Positions 36,916 through 50,788 of a DNA stretch of 64,000 nt are shown piece after piece. A program made the translations under genes and the position numbers. Under the pieces are notes generated by a model. That model worked only from the letters and a program-made list of their open reading frames with translations, did not search any database and had not been told where the DNA came from. Source of the stretch: Proteus vulgaris (lineage in GTDB: Bacteria > Pseudomonadota > Gammaproteobacteria > Enterobacterales > Enterobacteriaceae); contig NZ_CP137920.1 in NCBI RefSeq assembly GCF_033708015.1, forward strand, positions 3,224,001 to 3,288,000, written 5' to 3'. Each line of letters opens with the position of its first letter. The stretch's first letter is position 1.

Positions 36916-38642
36916 ATCACCTCCTGTACTTCATAAAAATCAATGGCTGAATTCAGTACAGGTTTAACCACATCAGTGCGGATAAGAAAATCACCGAAAC
37001 CTTCATTATTATCGCGAGAAGACGCCCATTCACCAATCAGCGTATCAAGTATTGCTATGATTTCTTGCGAAGTAATATTTTCACGATACATTCTAGGGAT
37101 ACGTGTTCCGATGCGATTGCCCCCTAAATGCAAGTTGTAGCGATCAGGGGCTTTACCCACCAGCCCCACTTCTGCAAGCATTGCTCGACCACAGCCATTT
37201 GGGCATCCAGTTACGCGCACAACAATGTGCTCATCGCTTAAACCATGTTTTGTCATTAAGCTATCAAGTGTGTCGGTGAATGAGGGTAAAAAGCGCTCAG
37301 CTTCTGCCATCGCTAATGGGCACGTTGGGAAAGAAACACACGCCATCGCATGTTCACGCAGTGGTGTAACTTGGCTATTGATCAAACCATATCGACGAGC
37401 AATTGCCTCAATATTGGCTTTTTCACTCTCTGGTACACCTGCCACAATCAAATTTTGATTGGCAGTAAGTCGGAAATCGCCTTGATGAATTTTAGCGATT
37501 TCAGCGACACCTGTTTTTAATGGAGCATCAGGCGTATCAATCAACCGTCCGCTTTCAATAAATAAAGTCAGGTGCCATTTATCATCCACACCTTTTAACC
37601 AACCAATTTGATCACCTCGGTGAGTAAATTCATAAGGTCGAATAGCCTCAAAAGTTACCCCCGAACGACGTTCAACCTCTTTCTTAAAGGTCTCTACGCC
37701 AACACGTTCCAGTGTATATTTTGTTTTTGCATTTTTACGTTCAGTTCGATTTCCCCAGTCACGTTGAGTTGTCACAATAGCTTCTGCAATTGCCAATGTA
37801 TTCTCAATAGGGATATAACCAAACTCACTGGCTAAGCGAGGGAAAGTATTCTTATCGCCATGCGTCATGGCAAGACCGCCCCCCACCAGCACGTTAAAAC
37901 CAACTAGATGCCCGTTTTCAGCAATCGCAACAAAGTTCATATCATTAGCATGAAGATCAACATCATTATGAGGCGGGATCACTACTGAGGTTTTAAACTT
38001 CCTCGGTAAATAGGTTTCCCCCAAAATAGGCTCTTCATCTGTTGTTGTAACTTTCTCTTTATCTAACCAAATTTCCGCATAAGCATGAGTGCGAGGTAAT
38101 AAATGTTCTGATATTTTTTTCGCCCACTCGTACGCTTCTTGGTGTAATGAAGATTGCACTGGATTTGAAGTACATAGCACATTACGGTTAACATCATTCG
38201 CAGTAGCGAGAGAATCCAATCCAGTTGCTGCAAGCATTTGATGGGCAGGTTTTACATTACCTTTTAAAATGCCATGAAATTGAAATGTTTGACGATTAGT
38301 AATACGAATACTGCCATAAAGCGTATTTTCAGTCGCAAACTTATCAATGCTAAGCCACTGTTTAGGCGAAATAATGCCACCGGGTAAGCGGCAGCGTAAC
38401 ATCATCGCATGACGAGGTTCTAACATTTGCGCCGTACGTTCAGCGCGAATATCTCTGTCATCTTGTTGATACATGCCATGAAAGCGGATCAATAGAAAGT
38501 TATCGCCTTCAAAACCGCCCGTTAAACCATTTTGTAAGTCTTCTGTAATAGTGCCGCGTAAAAAATGACTCTCTTTTTTCATGCGTTCACTATCAGCCAG
38601 TTTCCCTTCAACCACTAAGGGTGCTTGAGTGTGTGATTTCAT
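36912..38642 (-). CDS. cysI: Sulfite reductase hemoprotein subunit
   Basis: A 576-aa siroheme and [4Fe-4S] protein that reduces sulfite to sulfide with six electrons from CysJ. Cluster ligands are in [10 protein letters not shown] and CPNGCGRAM near the C-terminus, and the sulfite-binding Arg/Lys residues lie in the two repeated half-domains. Length is close to E. coli CysI (570). It is contiguous with cysJ and overlaps cysH. Confidence 0.98.
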   Translation of the reverse strand: MKSHTQAPLVVEGKLADSERMKKESHFLRGTITEDLQNGLTGGFEGDNFLLIRFHGMYQQDDRDIRAERTAQMLEPRHAMMLRCRLPGGIISPKQWLSIDKFATENTLYGSIRITNRQTFQFHGILKGNVKPAHQMLAATGLDSLATANDVNRNVLCTSNPVQSSLHQEAYEWAKKISEHLLPRTHAYAEIWLDKEKVTTTDEEPILGETYLPRKFKTSVVIPPHNDVDLHANDMNFVAIAENGHLVGFNVLVGGGLAMTHGDKNTFPRLASEFGYIPIENTLAIAEAIVTTQRDWGNRTERKNAKTKYTLERVGVETFKKEVERRSGVTFEAIRPYEFTHRGDQIGWLKGVDDKWHLTLFIESGRLIDTPDAPLKTGVAEIAKIHQGDFRLTANQNLIVAGVPESEKANIEAIARRYGLINSQVTPLREHAMACVSFPTCPLAMAEAERFLPSFTDTLDSLMTKHGLSDEHIVVRVTGCPNGCGRAMLAEVGLVGKAPDRYNLHLGGNRIGTRIPRMYRENITSQEIIAILDTLIGEWASSRDNNEGFGDFLIRTDVVKPVLNSAIDFYEVQEVI

Positions 38643-40454
38643 TTAATAAACATCCCTCTGATAACGCCGCTCTAGACGTAGCTCACTTAAGTATTCATCT
38701 GCTTCTTCAATATTTTTATTGCCATACTCCATTACAATCTCTAATAACGCCTGTTCAACATCTTTAGCCATTCGTGATGCATCACCACATACATAAAGAT
38801 AAGCACCTTGTTGTAACCATTGCCAAATCTCACTGCCCCGTTCACGCAATTTATCTTGGACATAAATTTTATGTGCTTGATCCCGTGACCATGCTAAATC
38901 GATATGAGTTAACAGACCGCTTTTGACATAACGTTGCCATTCCACTTGATAGAGAAAATCTTCTACAAAATGAGGATTACCAAAAAACAACCAGTTTTTA
39001 CCTGTTGCAGCATCATTTTCGCGTTGCTGCATAAAACCTCTAAAAGGTGCAATACCTGTACCTGGACCAATCATAATGACAGGCGCGGTATTATCTTCAG
39101 GGAGGCGAAAATGTGTATTTTTTTCAATAAAAACATTAACGCTATCGCCTTCTTTCAAACTATCTGCTAAAAAACCTGAGGCACCACCGGTATAGGAACG
39201 TGAATTAACGTCGTAACGTACAACCCCTAAAGTCAGATGGACTTCGTCTTCAACTTCTTGTTGTGACGATGCAATAGAGTAAAGACGAGGAGTAAGTGGA
39301 CGTAAAATATCAACAAACGCTTGTGCCGTAGGTTGCGCGCAATATTGTCGCACCATCTCATTAATAGGGTGTTTGTCTGCATATTGCTGAAGCTTGGTTT
39401 TATCAGCTATCAATGACAATAAATCTTCATGGCGCGTCAATTGTGCATAGGCCTTGACGATAGGAGCGCTATTTTGAGTGAGTTCGCAATGGTGTAATAA
39501 CGCTTCTTTTAAGGTAAATGTTTGCGATTTTAACGTGACAGGCTCATCCCCCTTTAGCCACAACAAAGCAATAAGTTCATCGACTTTTTCAAGTGAGTTA
39601 TTAAACCAAACTCCCAGCGCATCACCAGGTTGATAGTGTATATCAGAACCTTCAAGGCTGATTTCAATATGGCGAATATCTCTATCTGAATTTCGACCAG
39701 TGATTTTTTGATTAGTCAGTAATGTGGCAGTAAAAGGCGCATCGCGATGATAAATAGAGGTCTCAATCGTATCCGTCGTACCTGACTGTGTTTGTTGTAA
39801 GACTTGCGTACTTTGTGCGGGTACTCTCGCTTTTACACATTCTGTAAGCTGCTTTATCCATTCATCCGCAACAGATTGATATTCAACATCGGCATCAACT
39901 CTTGGTAATAAACGTGTTGCACCCAGTTGTGCTAGTCGTTCATCAACGTCTTTTCCTGCCTGACAGAAATGTTCATACGAAGTATCACCTAAGCCCAATA
40001 CTGCATAAGCCGTTTCTTTCATATCAGCGGCTTTTTTAGAGTTCAGATATTTATAAAAAGCTATCGCTTCTTCAGGCGGATCACCTTCACCTTGGGTCGA
40101 TGTAATAATGATTAAGGTTGTTGTTTTATGGATTTGCTTAAACTTATATTCACCTGCGGAATATAGTTCCACATTCAATTTTTGAGCAACCAGATTATCT
40201 CGTAACCGCTCTGCAAGATAACGTGCATTACCCGTTTGAGATGCAGAGATCAAGGTAATGGTTTCCTGTTCTGGTACTTGTACGGGGGTAATCGTTGTCG
40301 ATGTGGGTAAAACAGAATGATTAAGCTGTCCCCACAAATAACCAGATAGCCATGCAATTTGCGCTGTTGAAAGATCTTTTGTTGCATCCTGTAATTTACT
40401 CAATTGCTCCTGTGTTAATGGAAGCATTGATAATAATGGAGGTTGATTGCTCAT
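38643..40454 (-). CDS. cysJ: Sulfite reductase flavoprotein subunit
   Basis: A 603-aa diflavin reductase passing electrons from NADPH through FAD and FMN to CysI. Domains: flavodoxin-like FMN domain (about 65-205, [15 protein letters not shown]), FAD domain (about 235-450, RLYSIASSQ and GGASGFLAD) and NADPH domain ([12 protein letters not shown], and the C-terminal RRYQRDVY). First gene of cysJIH, divergent from queD as in E. coli. Confidence 0.98.
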   Translation of the reverse strand: MSNQPPLLSMLPLTQEQLSKLQDATKDLSTAQIAWLSGYLWGQLNHSVLPTSTTITPVQVPEQETITLISASQTGNARYLAERLRDNLVAQKLNVELYSAGEYKFKQIHKTTTLIIITSTQGEGDPPEEAIAFYKYLNSKKAADMKETAYAVLGLGDTSYEHFCQAGKDVDERLAQLGATRLLPRVDADVEYQSVADEWIKQLTECVKARVPAQSTQVLQQTQSGTTDTIETSIYHRDAPFTATLLTNQKITGRNSDRDIRHIEISLEGSDIHYQPGDALGVWFNNSLEKVDELIALLWLKGDEPVTLKSQTFTLKEALLHHCELTQNSAPIVKAYAQLTRHEDLLSLIADKTKLQQYADKHPINEMVRQYCAQPTAQAFVDILRPLTPRLYSIASSQQEVEDEVHLTLGVVRYDVNSRSYTGGASGFLADSLKEGDSVNVFIEKNTHFRLPEDNTAPVIMIGPGTGIAPFRGFMQQRENDAATGKNWLFFGNPHFVEDFLYQVEWQRYVKSGLLTHIDLAWSRDQAHKIYVQDKLRERGSEIWQWLQQGAYLYVCGDASRMAKDVEQALLEIVMEYGNKNIEEADEYLSELRLERRYQRDVY

Positions 40455-40755
40455 TTATCCTGCCTTAAAAAAGCGAAGCACTTATCTGTGCTTTATTGTT
40501 CTTTGATAGTATTTCTAATATTGAGAGGGTATCCCACGACTAGAAGATGGATTAAAGACCTGTTGGCTCTATCTAATAACCTTAAATGCTAAATTTATTT
40601 ATTGGTTTCCTTTATCAATATAATGAATAAGCAAAAAGGGACATAATAAGCTATTAAGATTAAGGGAGATTAGGCGTGATACGCTAAATCGGCTACACTG
40701 GTAGCGTTCGTTCTATTTGTGTCTTTTTTTTACTAATTAAGTCAAGAGAGTTTTG
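40455..40755. promoter_or_regulatory. Divergent cysJ / queD promoter region
   Basis: About 300 bp without a gene. It must hold the CysB-regulated cysJ promoter and the queD promoter. AGAGAG lies five bases before the queD ATG. No operator can be defined with confidence. Confidence 0.45.
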
Positions 40756-41118
40756 ATGACAACCACCATCTTTAAAGATTTTCAGTTTGAAGCAGCCCAC
40801 CATTTGCCACATGTCCCTGAAGGCCACAAATGTGGACGTCTTCATGGTCACTCTTTTCTTGTTAGATTAGAGCTAACAGGAGAAGTTAATGCACACTCAG
40901 GTTGGCTTATTGATTTTGCTGATGTGAAAGCCGCATTTAAACCTACTCTTGAGCGTCTAGATCACTACTATCTTAATGAAATTGAAGGCCTAGAAAATCC
41001 GACCAGCGAAGTGCTAGCAAAGTGGATTTGGCAACAAGTCAAACCATCATTGCCTCTATTATCTGCGGTGATGGTGAAAGAAACATGTACAGCAGGCTGT
41101 ATTTATCGCGGTGAGTAA
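40756..41118 (+). CDS. queD: 6-carboxy-5,6,7,8-tetrahydropterin synthase
   Basis: A 120-aa queuosine-pathway enzyme of the 6-pyruvoyl-tetrahydropterin synthase fold. Zinc His ligands are in FEAAHHLP and LHGHSF, with the catalytic Cys in [10 protein letters not shown]. It converts dihydroneopterin triphosphate to CPH4. The ATG at 40756 follows AGAGAG; a TTG three bases earlier is less likely. Same divergent location from cysJ as in E. coli, and convergent with queE, the next pathway step. Confidence 0.96.
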   Translation: MTTTIFKDFQFEAAHHLPHVPEGHKCGRLHGHSFLVRLELTGEVNAHSGWLIDFADVKAAFKPTLERLDHYYLNEIEGLENPTSEVLAKWIWQQVKPSLPLLSAVMVKETCTAGCIYRGE

Positions 41119-41153
41119 ACGGGTTTTAACATTAAACGGTGATCACCTAAAAG

Positions 41154-41184
41154 AAAATCAGCCTATTATTGGCTGATTTTTTTA
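41154..41184. terminator. Terminator between queD and queE
   Basis: 10-bp stem aaaatcagcc / ggctgatttt with a 7-nt loop and a long T run on the plus strand; also symmetrical enough to serve queE. Confidence 0.85.
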
Positions 41185-41198
41185 TATTAAAAACACGA

Positions 41199-41870
41199 TC
41201 ACGCAATATTTAAATACTTATGCGTTTGCATTGAGAAACGCCAATTACGTTCAATACAGGTTTTAATACATAATGTCGTCGCACTCTTTTTACAACTAAT
41301 GGGTTGTAAAGCAACAACGGGTTCTGGATGTTCTGTACGTAATGTCAGTAAGGTATCCAACGCTTCAATATCTTTTTCACGCCCAACGGGATGTTTTATT
41401 TCATTAGCTCGATTGATTGCGCTGGGTAATACTATAAATCCCCCTTTCATACCTACTTTTGGGGAAAGTGTCACCCATGTTTTCTCACTACATAAAATAT
41501 CGTGAGTACCGCTGGTTTCTATTTGGCAGGTAAAACCGGCTTGCTCAAGTCCTTCGGTTAAAGGATATAAGTCATATAAGCAAGGCTCACCGCCCGTGAT
41601 AACCACATGTTTTGCACTATAACCTTGCTGTTGGAAAAGTGATAAAATCTCTGCAACGCTGGCTTCTCCCCAAGCATCACTTTCTTGCGTTTTAATAGGA
41701 ATATCGCCAAGAGGAACTTTTTTTTCGTCTTCTTTTTCCCAAGTATGTTTGGTATCACACCAACTACAACCTACTGGGCAACCTTGTAATCGAATAAAAA
41801 GCGCAGGAACGCCAGTAAAAACACCTTCACCCTGTAAGGTTTGAAACACTTCATTAATGGGGTATTGCAT
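41199..41870 (-). CDS. queE: 7-carboxy-7-deazaguanine synthase
   Basis: A 223-aa radical SAM enzyme that converts CPH4 to 7-carboxy-7-deazaguanine in queuosine synthesis. The cluster motif is CPVGCSWC (CX3CX2C, about residues 31-38), and HVVITGGEPC follows. Length matches the E. coli protein (223). Start MQYPINEVFQTLQGEG agrees with the family N-terminus. Convergent with queD. Confidence 0.95.
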   Translation of the reverse strand: MQYPINEVFQTLQGEGVFTGVPALFIRLQGCPVGCSWCDTKHTWEKEDEKKVPLGDIPIKTQESDAWGEASVAEILSLFQQQGYSAKHVVITGGEPCLYDLYPLTEGLEQAGFTCQIETSGTHDILCSEKTWVTLSPKVGMKGGFIVLPSAINRANEIKHPVGREKDIEALDTLLTLRTEHPEPVVALQPISCKKSATTLCIKTCIERNWRFSMQTHKYLNIA

Positions 41871-42036
41871 AAGAAACTCTGATATCCAATGAATGCTGAT
41901 GATTATTACAGATAACTATCTCACCGTAAGAGGCTTTATGATAAGGTACATGGTTTGTTTTGAATAGCTAACGTGCGAGAAGACACTGAAAAAGAGGATA
42001 GCATTCCTCCGTTGGACAGAGATGGGAATACTTTAG

Positions 42037-43404
42037 ATGCAAAAAGAGAATCAACTTTCACGAGGATTATCAGGGCGGCACATTCGTTTTATGGCGCTAG
42101 GCTCTGCAATCGGTACAGGTTTATTTTATGGATCTGCTGCTGCCATTGAGAAAGCGGGCCCAGCTGTATTGCTTGCTTACCTTATTGGTGGTGCGGCAGT
42201 ATTTATGGTTATGCGTGCATTAGGTGAAATGGCAGTTCATCATCCTGTTGCAGGCTCTTTTTCACAGTACGCAAGCCATTATATGGGGCCTTTAGCTGGC
42301 TTCTTGACGGGCTGGAACTACGTTTTTGAAATGCTGATTGTTTGTTTAGCTGACGTCACGGCATTTGGTTTCTACATGAAACTCTGGTTCCCAGATGTTG
42401 ATCAATGGATATGGGTATTAGGGATCGTTTGCTTTATTGGCGCCTTAAACCTTTGCCATGTGAAGATATTTGGTGAAATGGAGTTTTGGCTTTCTATCGT
42501 TAAAGTCACTGCTATTATTGCCATGATAATTGGTGGTATTGTCATTATGATGTATGGCTTTGGCCAGCAAACTGAGCACCCTATTGGTATCTCTAACTTA
42601 TGGGAGTTTGGTGGTTTTATGCCAAATGGTATTGAAGGGGTTATCGCTTCGCTTGCCATTGTAATGTTTGCGTTTGGTGGGATTGAAGTCATTGGTATTA
42701 CAGCCAGTGAAGCTAAAGATCCTGAAAAAACCATTCCTAAAGCGATCAATGCGGTACCGTTTCGTATCTTATTATTCTATGTACTGACGATTTTCATTCT
42801 AATGTGCATTTTCCCTTGGCAACAAATCGGTCATAACGGCAGCCCTTTTGTACAAATTTTCTCAAATTTAGGGATCAATTCAGCAGCAAATATCTTAAAC
42901 CTTGTGGTTATCACCGCCGCGATTTCTGCGATCAACAGTGATATCTTTGGTGCTGGTCGTATGATGTACGGTATGGCTCAAGAAGGACAAGCACCAAAAT
43001 CCTTTATGAAGCTCACTCGTAATGGTGTGCCTTGGATGACAGTGTTAGTGATGTCTGTTGTCTTGTTGTTGGGTGTAATACTTAACTACCTTATCCCAGA
43101 GCAAATCTTCGTTTTAATCGCCTCGATTGCGACATTTGCAACAGTTTGGGTATGGCTAATGATTTTACTTTCTCAAGTTGCTATGCGTCGTAAGATGAGC
43201 GCAGATGAAGTGAAAACACTTAAATTCCCAGTCCCACTATGGCCTGTTGCTCCAGCATTAACGATCGTCTTTATGGCGTTTGTTATCGCAATCTTAGGCT
43301 ATTTTGAATCCACTCGAATGGCATTGGTTGTCGGTATGGTATGGGTAGCAATTTTAACTGTTGGCTACTATGTGGGGATCAAACCGCGAATGCCCCAGAA
43401 ATAA
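42037..43404 (+). CDS. proY: APC-family amino acid permease, ProY-like
   Basis: A 455-aa inner-membrane permease with about 12 hydrophobic segments. It starts with the amino-acid transporter signature [20 protein letters not shown] and contains [21 protein letters not shown] and [16 protein letters not shown], all close to E. coli ProY. Proline or a related neutral amino acid is the expected substrate, but the AAT subfamily is broad. A monocistronic gene with a terminator 40 bp behind it. Ribosome site before the ATG at 42037 is weak. Confidence 0.85.
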   Translation: MQKENQLSRGLSGRHIRFMALGSAIGTGLFYGSAAAIEKAGPAVLLAYLIGGAAVFMVMRALGEMAVHHPVAGSFSQYASHYMGPLAGFLTGWNYVFEMLIVCLADVTAFGFYMKLWFPDVDQWIWVLGIVCFIGALNLCHVKIFGEMEFWLSIVKVTAIIAMIIGGIVIMMYGFGQQTEHPIGISNLWEFGGFMPNGIEGVIASLAIVMFAFGGIEVIGITASEAKDPEKTIPKAINAVPFRILLFYVLTIFILMCIFPWQQIGHNGSPFVQIFSNLGINSAANILNLVVITAAISAINSDIFGAGRMMYGMAQEGQAPKSFMKLTRNGVPWMTVLVMSVVLLLGVILNYLIPEQIFVLIASIATFATVWVWLMILLSQVAMRRKMSADEVKTLKFPVPLWPVAPALTIVFMAFVIAILGYFESTRMALVVGMVWVAILTVGYYVGIKPRMPQK

Positions 43405-43441
43405 ATGACGTTCTGATGTCAACAATTCCGAGTCAGACAAT

Positions 43442-43479
43442 AAAGGCTGTGGATTAATTCACAGCCTTTTTCTTTTTTA
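43442..43479 (+). terminator. Terminator after the permease gene
   Basis: 10-bp stem aaaggctgtg / cacagccttt with an 8-nt loop and a T-rich tail; it also lies just behind the convergent lyase gene. Confidence 0.88.
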
Positions 43480-43490
43480 TACGATCTTCA

Positions 43491-44672
43491 CTAAGCCAGT
43501 GCTTGTTTTAAATCAGCAATAAGATCTTCCACATCTTCAAGACCGATTGATAATCGAATCAAACCGTCACTTATGCCATGCCTTTGTCGTTCTTCTGCAC
43601 TATAAGTCGCATGAGTCATTGTTGCTGGATGCTGCGCTAGAGATTCACAATCACCTAAGCTAACTGCTCGACTAAAAAGGTTTAAGCGATTGAGAAACTC
43701 TCTGCCCGCTTTGATTCCCCCTTTTAACTCAATGGCTATCATACCACCGGCTAAACGCATTTGACGTTTTGCAAGTTCATATTGAGGAAAAGAAGCCAGC
43801 CCTGGATAATAGATAGCTTCAACTTTAGGATTATCTTCAAGATATTGTGCGATGCGTTGTGCATTCTGGCAGATTTGCTCCATCCTTATGCCCAGTGTTT
43901 TTATTCCTCGCAATATTAATGAGGCATCATGAGGAGATAAACAAGCACCTGTCATATCCTTTAAACCTTCAACACGAATTTTATCAGCTAATTCATACGT
44001 TGTTACAATCGCACCTGCCGTTACATCGCCATGACCTGATAAATATTTAGTCATAGAGTGCACAACAATATCGGCACCAAGATCTAAAGGTTGCTGCAAA
44101 TAAGGTGAACAGTAAGTACTATCTACCATGACTAGAACATCATTCTGATGCGCTATTTCTGATATTTTTGCGATATCACTCACTCGCATATTAGGATTAG
44201 CTGGCGTTTCAAAAAAAATTAATTTTGTTTTCTCTGTGATCGCTTCTTTCAGTTTTTCAAGGTTCGTTAAATCAACGTGCTTTATTTTAACGCCAAATTT
44301 AGCAAGTCCATGATTGAAGAAAGTAAAAGTACATCCATAAAGGGTCATATCTGCAATTAATTCATCACCCGGTTTTAGTAACGACCAGCAACTAGAAGTA
44401 ATCGCCCCTATACCTGAAGAAAAGACAATTGCCGCGTCACCTTTTTCTAATTGAGCTAAACGTTTCTCCAATAAATCCAGTGTTGGGTTTGAGATCCGAG
44501 AATAAAAATGCCCTTTTTGTTTTCCAGCAAAACAATCAGCACCATATTGTGCCGTTGGAAAAACAAAAGTGGATGTTTGAAAAACAGGAGGCACTAATGC
44601 CCCCTGAGAATCTAATGGAGAATAACCATAATGTATTGCTTGAGTATTAAAATGTTTATTACTTTGCGTCAT
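43491..44672 (-). CDS. megL: Methionine gamma-lyase (PLP-dependent)
   Basis: A 393-aa enzyme of the Cys/Met-metabolism PLP family. PLP-Lys is in HSMTKYLSGHGD (about residue 205), and SSGIGAITS binds phosphate. The sequence DMTLYGCTFTFF carries the Tyr and Cys that typify methionine gamma-lyases (Tyr114/Cys116 in characterised enzymes), unlike MetB or MetC. It would split methionine into methanethiol, ammonia and 2-oxobutyrate, and may also release H2S from cysteine or homocysteine. It lies 19 bp behind the DUF1641 gene, in one direction with the sqr-like gene. Confidence 0.88.
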   Translation of the reverse strand: MTQSNKHFNTQAIHYGYSPLDSQGALVPPVFQTSTFVFPTAQYGADCFAGKQKGHFYSRISNPTLDLLEKRLAQLEKGDAAIVFSSGIGAITSSCWSLLKPGDELIADMTLYGCTFTFFNHGLAKFGVKIKHVDLTNLEKLKEAITEKTKLIFFETPANPNMRVSDIAKISEIAHQNDVLVMVDSTYCSPYLQQPLDLGADIVVHSMTKYLSGHGDVTAGAIVTTYELADKIRVEGLKDMTGACLSPHDASLILRGIKTLGIRMEQICQNAQRIAQYLEDNPKVEAIYYPGLASFPQYELAKRQMRLAGGMIAIELKGGIKAGREFLNRLNLFSRAVSLGDCESLAQHPATMTHATYSAEERQRHGISDGLIRLSIGLEDVEDLIADLKQALA

Positions 44673-44691
44673 TACATCTCCTAATTATTAA

Positions 44692-45090
44692 TTAAATTTT
44701 TATTTGTTGGTTATTTTCCCCGATAATTTGAACTGTTCTTAGAATAATGGAGATCCCTTTAAGGGTATTCGGATCCCTTAATAAGGCGAAAGTTGAACCT
44801 AATGTATATTTTTTATCTTGGTAAATAGACTCTTTTTTTGCCATATTATAAGCAGTACCTAACTCCCACACTGGAATTAATGTTTCTTCAAACGCGACCG
44901 AAAGTTTTTCAACCGTTGCATTATCCATAATATCTATTGAGTCAGATATTAAAGATAATAAATCGACAATATTATCAAAACGCTTTAATGCTAATAATGG
45001 TCTTGCTTTTTCTAATAAATGCTGAAGATGCAATTTGTCTTCATCGGATAATAGTTGAATGTCTGCTGGGCTTAAATTATTTTCACTCAT
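44692..45090 (-). CDS. DUF1641 protein
   Basis: A 132-aa helical soluble protein ending in NTLKGISIILRTVQIIGENN; the C-terminal pattern LLRDPNTLKGISIIL is that of DUF1641. Members commonly sit next to sulfide:quinone oxidoreductase-like flavoproteins, as here, and probably act with them. It lies 11 bp behind the sqr-like frame and 19 bp before the lyase gene, indicating one operon. The activity is unknown. Confidence 0.8.
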   Translation of the reverse strand: MSENNLSPADIQLLSDEDKLHLQHLLEKARPLLALKRFDNIVDLLSLISDSIDIMDNATVEKLSVAFEETLIPVWELGTAYNMAKKESIYQDKKYTLGSTFALLRDPNTLKGISIILRTVQIIGENNQQIKI

Positions 45091-45101
45091 TATTGTATCC
45101 T

Positions 45102-46295
45102 CTATAATAATCCTCTAACAGTTGCCCAATATAACCCTCGGTTATAACTATTACGCAGTAAGCCGCCCAGCTTTGTTGGTGGTGTAGGAATGACGTCATG
45201 CTTATAGTCATATTGTAATGGCATACCTGCTGATAATCCCATTTGCGCTACCGCTTGCACACGACCATCATAAATGGCAGCAGGATAGCCGTAGCGAAGT
45301 TCACCACAGATATTATTGGCAATCACACCAGCTTGGTTATGACAACTACCACCGGCTTTACTAATAGGTAAATCAACAGTATCGCCAAGAACATACACTT
45401 GATTTAATCCATAAACTTGTAATGTTTCAGGATCAGTAGGTAACCAACCTTCACCGTTATTATGTTCACTTAACCCCGTGTTACGAATTGCCTCAACCGC
45501 AGTGATTGGCGGTGTACTCATAAGAATATCAAATGGCTCTGCTTCGCCCTCTTTTGAGTAAGCTATTTTCTTATCAGGATCAACATGGCTCAACGTAAAG
45601 CCTCACTTAGCTTTAATATCTCTCTCAGAGAATACCGCAGGAAGAACCTCACAAACCTCTTGTTGCATAAAGAGGCAATTTCTTAGCAATTGAGCAACCG
45701 TAGGATAGGTATAAACAATTTCAATATTTTTTCTCACCCGACGCTGGCGAAGAAGTTCATCCAGCATCAATGTGGTTTCCATAGGAGCGATACCACATTG
45801 ATGAGGTACATTGGGTGTTTCAGGGAAGCTAACAGTAATAAATACACGCCCTTTTTCAATTGTCGCAAGTTTATCGGCAAGGGCTCTGGCAGCTTCATAT
45901 TGATAAAAATGATTTCCCGCTTCTTTTAAGCCTTCAATTCGATGAGGACTAGGAACACAACCTGTTGCTAATACTAAAAAATCATAATTATATTTTTTCT
46001 TCGATTCGCAATAAATAATTTTATTATTAAAGTCAAATTGCTCAGCTTTATCAATAACAAATTCAATTTCAGGTCTTAATAAACTTCTTTCGGAACGCAT
46101 TAGCTCTTCTTTTAAAAAAAGATTAAATGCAATATACATAAATGCAGGTTTATAATAATGATTAGGATTATCTGAAATAAGCGTTATTTTAATTTTATTC
46201 GAAAATATTTCATCATTTAGTTTTTTAGCTAGGATATTAGCGAGAATAGTTCCGCCAGTACCACCGCCAATAATAATTATATTTTTAGTTGGCAT
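45102..46295 (-). pseudogene. Sulfide:quinone oxidoreductase-like gene with in-frame TGA
   Basis: Two frames in the same register, 230 codons (46295-45603) and the rest to 45102, are separated by a single TGA (45605-45603) with coding sequence continuing directly after it (GFTLSHVDPDK). The N-terminal part has the FAD motif IIIGGGTGGTILA, LATGCVPSP and PHQCGIAP; the C-terminal part has YVLGDTVDLPISKAGGSC and ends about residue 397. Together they make one SQR-type flavoprotein. The downstream start would be a TTG with no ribosome site. A TGG-to-TGA nonsense change is the simplest reading; sequencing error or recoding remain possible. Confidence 0.82.
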
Positions 46296-46465
46296 TTCAT
46301 TTCCTATATCTAGTAATAATAGATAGACAAAAAAAGTATAGTAAATGAAGTTAATATAACAAATAGATTAAATAGATTAATAAACTATTTATAAAATAAT
46401 AATACTAATTGATACTTGATACAATCATATATATTTTAAATATTAACCATCGTTATCATCACTAA

Positions 46466-47251
46466 TTAATAAAATGTCGCAATTAAAGGATGGTGATCTG
46501 AAGCATCGGTGATCACAACTTCAGCATTATTCAGTGATAGTCCTCGATAAAAAATATAATCTAACGGCTTACCAAATGCCTTGGTACGCCAATCGTTATC
46601 AAAAATAACCTCTTTAAGTCTTAACCTTCTTGCAAAACGTTTTAATACATTCACTCTTGGACGACTCCATGCATTAAAATCACCAGCAAGAATAATGGGA
46701 CCTTTATGATTCATTATATGAATAGATAAATTACTTAATTGACGCTGATACACATCAACACCAAAACTAAAATTAATTGCATGTACATTAATTACCATTA
46801 AATGATCGCCCGTAATTAATGGGTATACCGTAATTAATGCTGATTTAGCCAGTCGTAAAAAAGGCTCTTTCTCTCTAAGAGGACAGCAATAAATAGGATG
46901 GGAACTTGATAATGTCATCACACCTGCGGGGTGTTGTTGAAAAGCCAAAGCAGGGACTTGATCTGCAATTAAATGGTGAGTTCCAGCAAAACGAACAAGC
47001 TCTGGTGTGGTTTGTGCTTCTTGCAACAGAAGTAAATGCGTATCTGTTGAGAGCGTTTCCAACATATTACGCCAATTGAGTCGTTGCTGTTTATAAATAT
47101 TCCAAACGGCAATTTTTAGAAGGCCGTCTGTGTAAAGAGGCATTCCGATAGGTAAAGTATCCTTACTTTCACTTAAAGGCGGGCTGGGTTCAATCCTCTC
47201 AACAGGTTGACCTGCCACAAAACGCACTGAATAAGTTGGTTTTTTCGCCAT
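46466..47251 (-). CDS. yafD: Endonuclease/exonuclease/phosphatase family protein YafD
   Basis: A 261-aa protein of the EEP fold: KIAVWNIYKQQRLNW opens the core, LLLQEAQ carries the metal Glu, AGDFNAW the catalytic Asp/Asn, and SDHHPLIATFY the final His. Length and position next to the rRNA operon match E. coli YafD (266 aa), whose substrate is unknown. The ATG at 47251 has TGAGG upstream and is preferred over a TTG two codons earlier. Confidence 0.9.
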   Translation of the reverse strand: MAKKPTYSVRFVAGQPVERIEPSPPLSESKDTLPIGMPLYTDGLLKIAVWNIYKQQRLNWRNMLETLSTDTHLLLLQEAQTTPELVRFAGTHHLIADQVPALAFQQHPAGVMTLSSSHPIYCCPLREKEPFLRLAKSALITVYPLITGDHLMVINVHAINFSFGVDVYQRQLSNLSIHIMNHKGPIILAGDFNAWSRPRVNVLKRFARRLRLKEVIFDNDWRTKAFGKPLDYIFYRGLSLNNAEVVITDASDHHPLIATFY

Positions 47252-47433
47252 TAGCAACCTCAGATAAACAGCAAGATATCTTGCTATAACTAAAGTATAC
47301 CAAAGGCAAGCTTTACTCTCATCCTTAAAAGGACACTATAATCAACAAAAGTAATTATTTTTATATATAACAGTTATATTTACTTAAAATTATCTGAATT
47401 AACTTAAGTTTTATTCTAAATTTTAAGCAAAAA

Positions 47434-47459
47434 AAACCTAAGTCATTAGACTTAGGTTT
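47434..47459 (-). terminator. Terminator of the rRNA operon
   Basis: Perfect 11-bp stem aaacctaagtc / gacttaggttt with a 4-nt loop; on the minus strand a run of eight T residues follows. It lies directly behind tRNA-Asp. Confidence 0.93.
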
Positions 47460-47467
47460 CTTAATGT

Positions 47468-47544
47468 TGGCGGAACGGACGGGACTCGAACCCGCGACCC
47501 CCTGCGTGACAGGCAGGTATTCTAACCAACTGAACTACCGCTCC
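47468..47544 (-). tRNA. tRNA-Asp (GTC)
   Basis: A 77-nt cloverleaf with encoded CCA, 5' GGAGCGGTAGTTCAGTTGG, and anticodon GTC in the loop CCTGTCACG. It is nearly identical to E. coli tRNA-Asp and is the last gene of the rRNA transcript, as aspU is in E. coli rrnH. Confidence 0.98.
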
Positions 47545-47591
47545 GCGTATTCTTTTGCGATTAATGTTATTTAACACTAATGCTTTAATTA

Positions 47592-47711
47592 ATGCCTGGC
47601 AGTTCCCTACTCTCACATGGGGAGACCCCACACTACCATCGGCGCTACAACGTTTCACTTCTGAGTTCGGCATGGGATCAGGTGGGACCGTTGCGCTATG
47701 GCCGCCAAGCA
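47592..47711 (-). rRNA. rrf: 5S ribosomal RNA
   Basis: A 120-nt 5S rRNA; on the minus strand it starts TGCTTGGCGGCCATAGCG and ends AACTGCCAGGCAT, with the conserved core CCGAACTCAGAAGTGAAAC. Ends form the expected helix I. Confidence 0.97.
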
Positions 47712-47827
47712 AATTCTGTTTTATTACCCGTCACTCACCCTTCAACGGCTCGTCACCAGTAATTATCAATCTTAAACAAGCTTACTTCATCGTTTCGTCT
47801 CTCTGACAAAACACCTTCGGTGTTGTC

Positions 47828-50729
<2,902 letters not shown>

Positions 50730-50788
50730 TCACAACCCGAAGATGTTTCTCTCGAAGACGACTTTAAAGGTCATGGCTACACAAGCAT

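Noticed and set aside
42402..42749. 115-codon antisense frame in the permease gene
   Set aside because: It is the mirror of a conserved membrane-protein frame, with no start signal or domain.
45591..45605. Selenocysteine at the in-frame TGA of the sqr-like gene
   Set aside because: The hairpin after the TGA is only 4 bp and starts immediately; it does not fit a bacterial SECIS, and the family has no Sec expected at this site.
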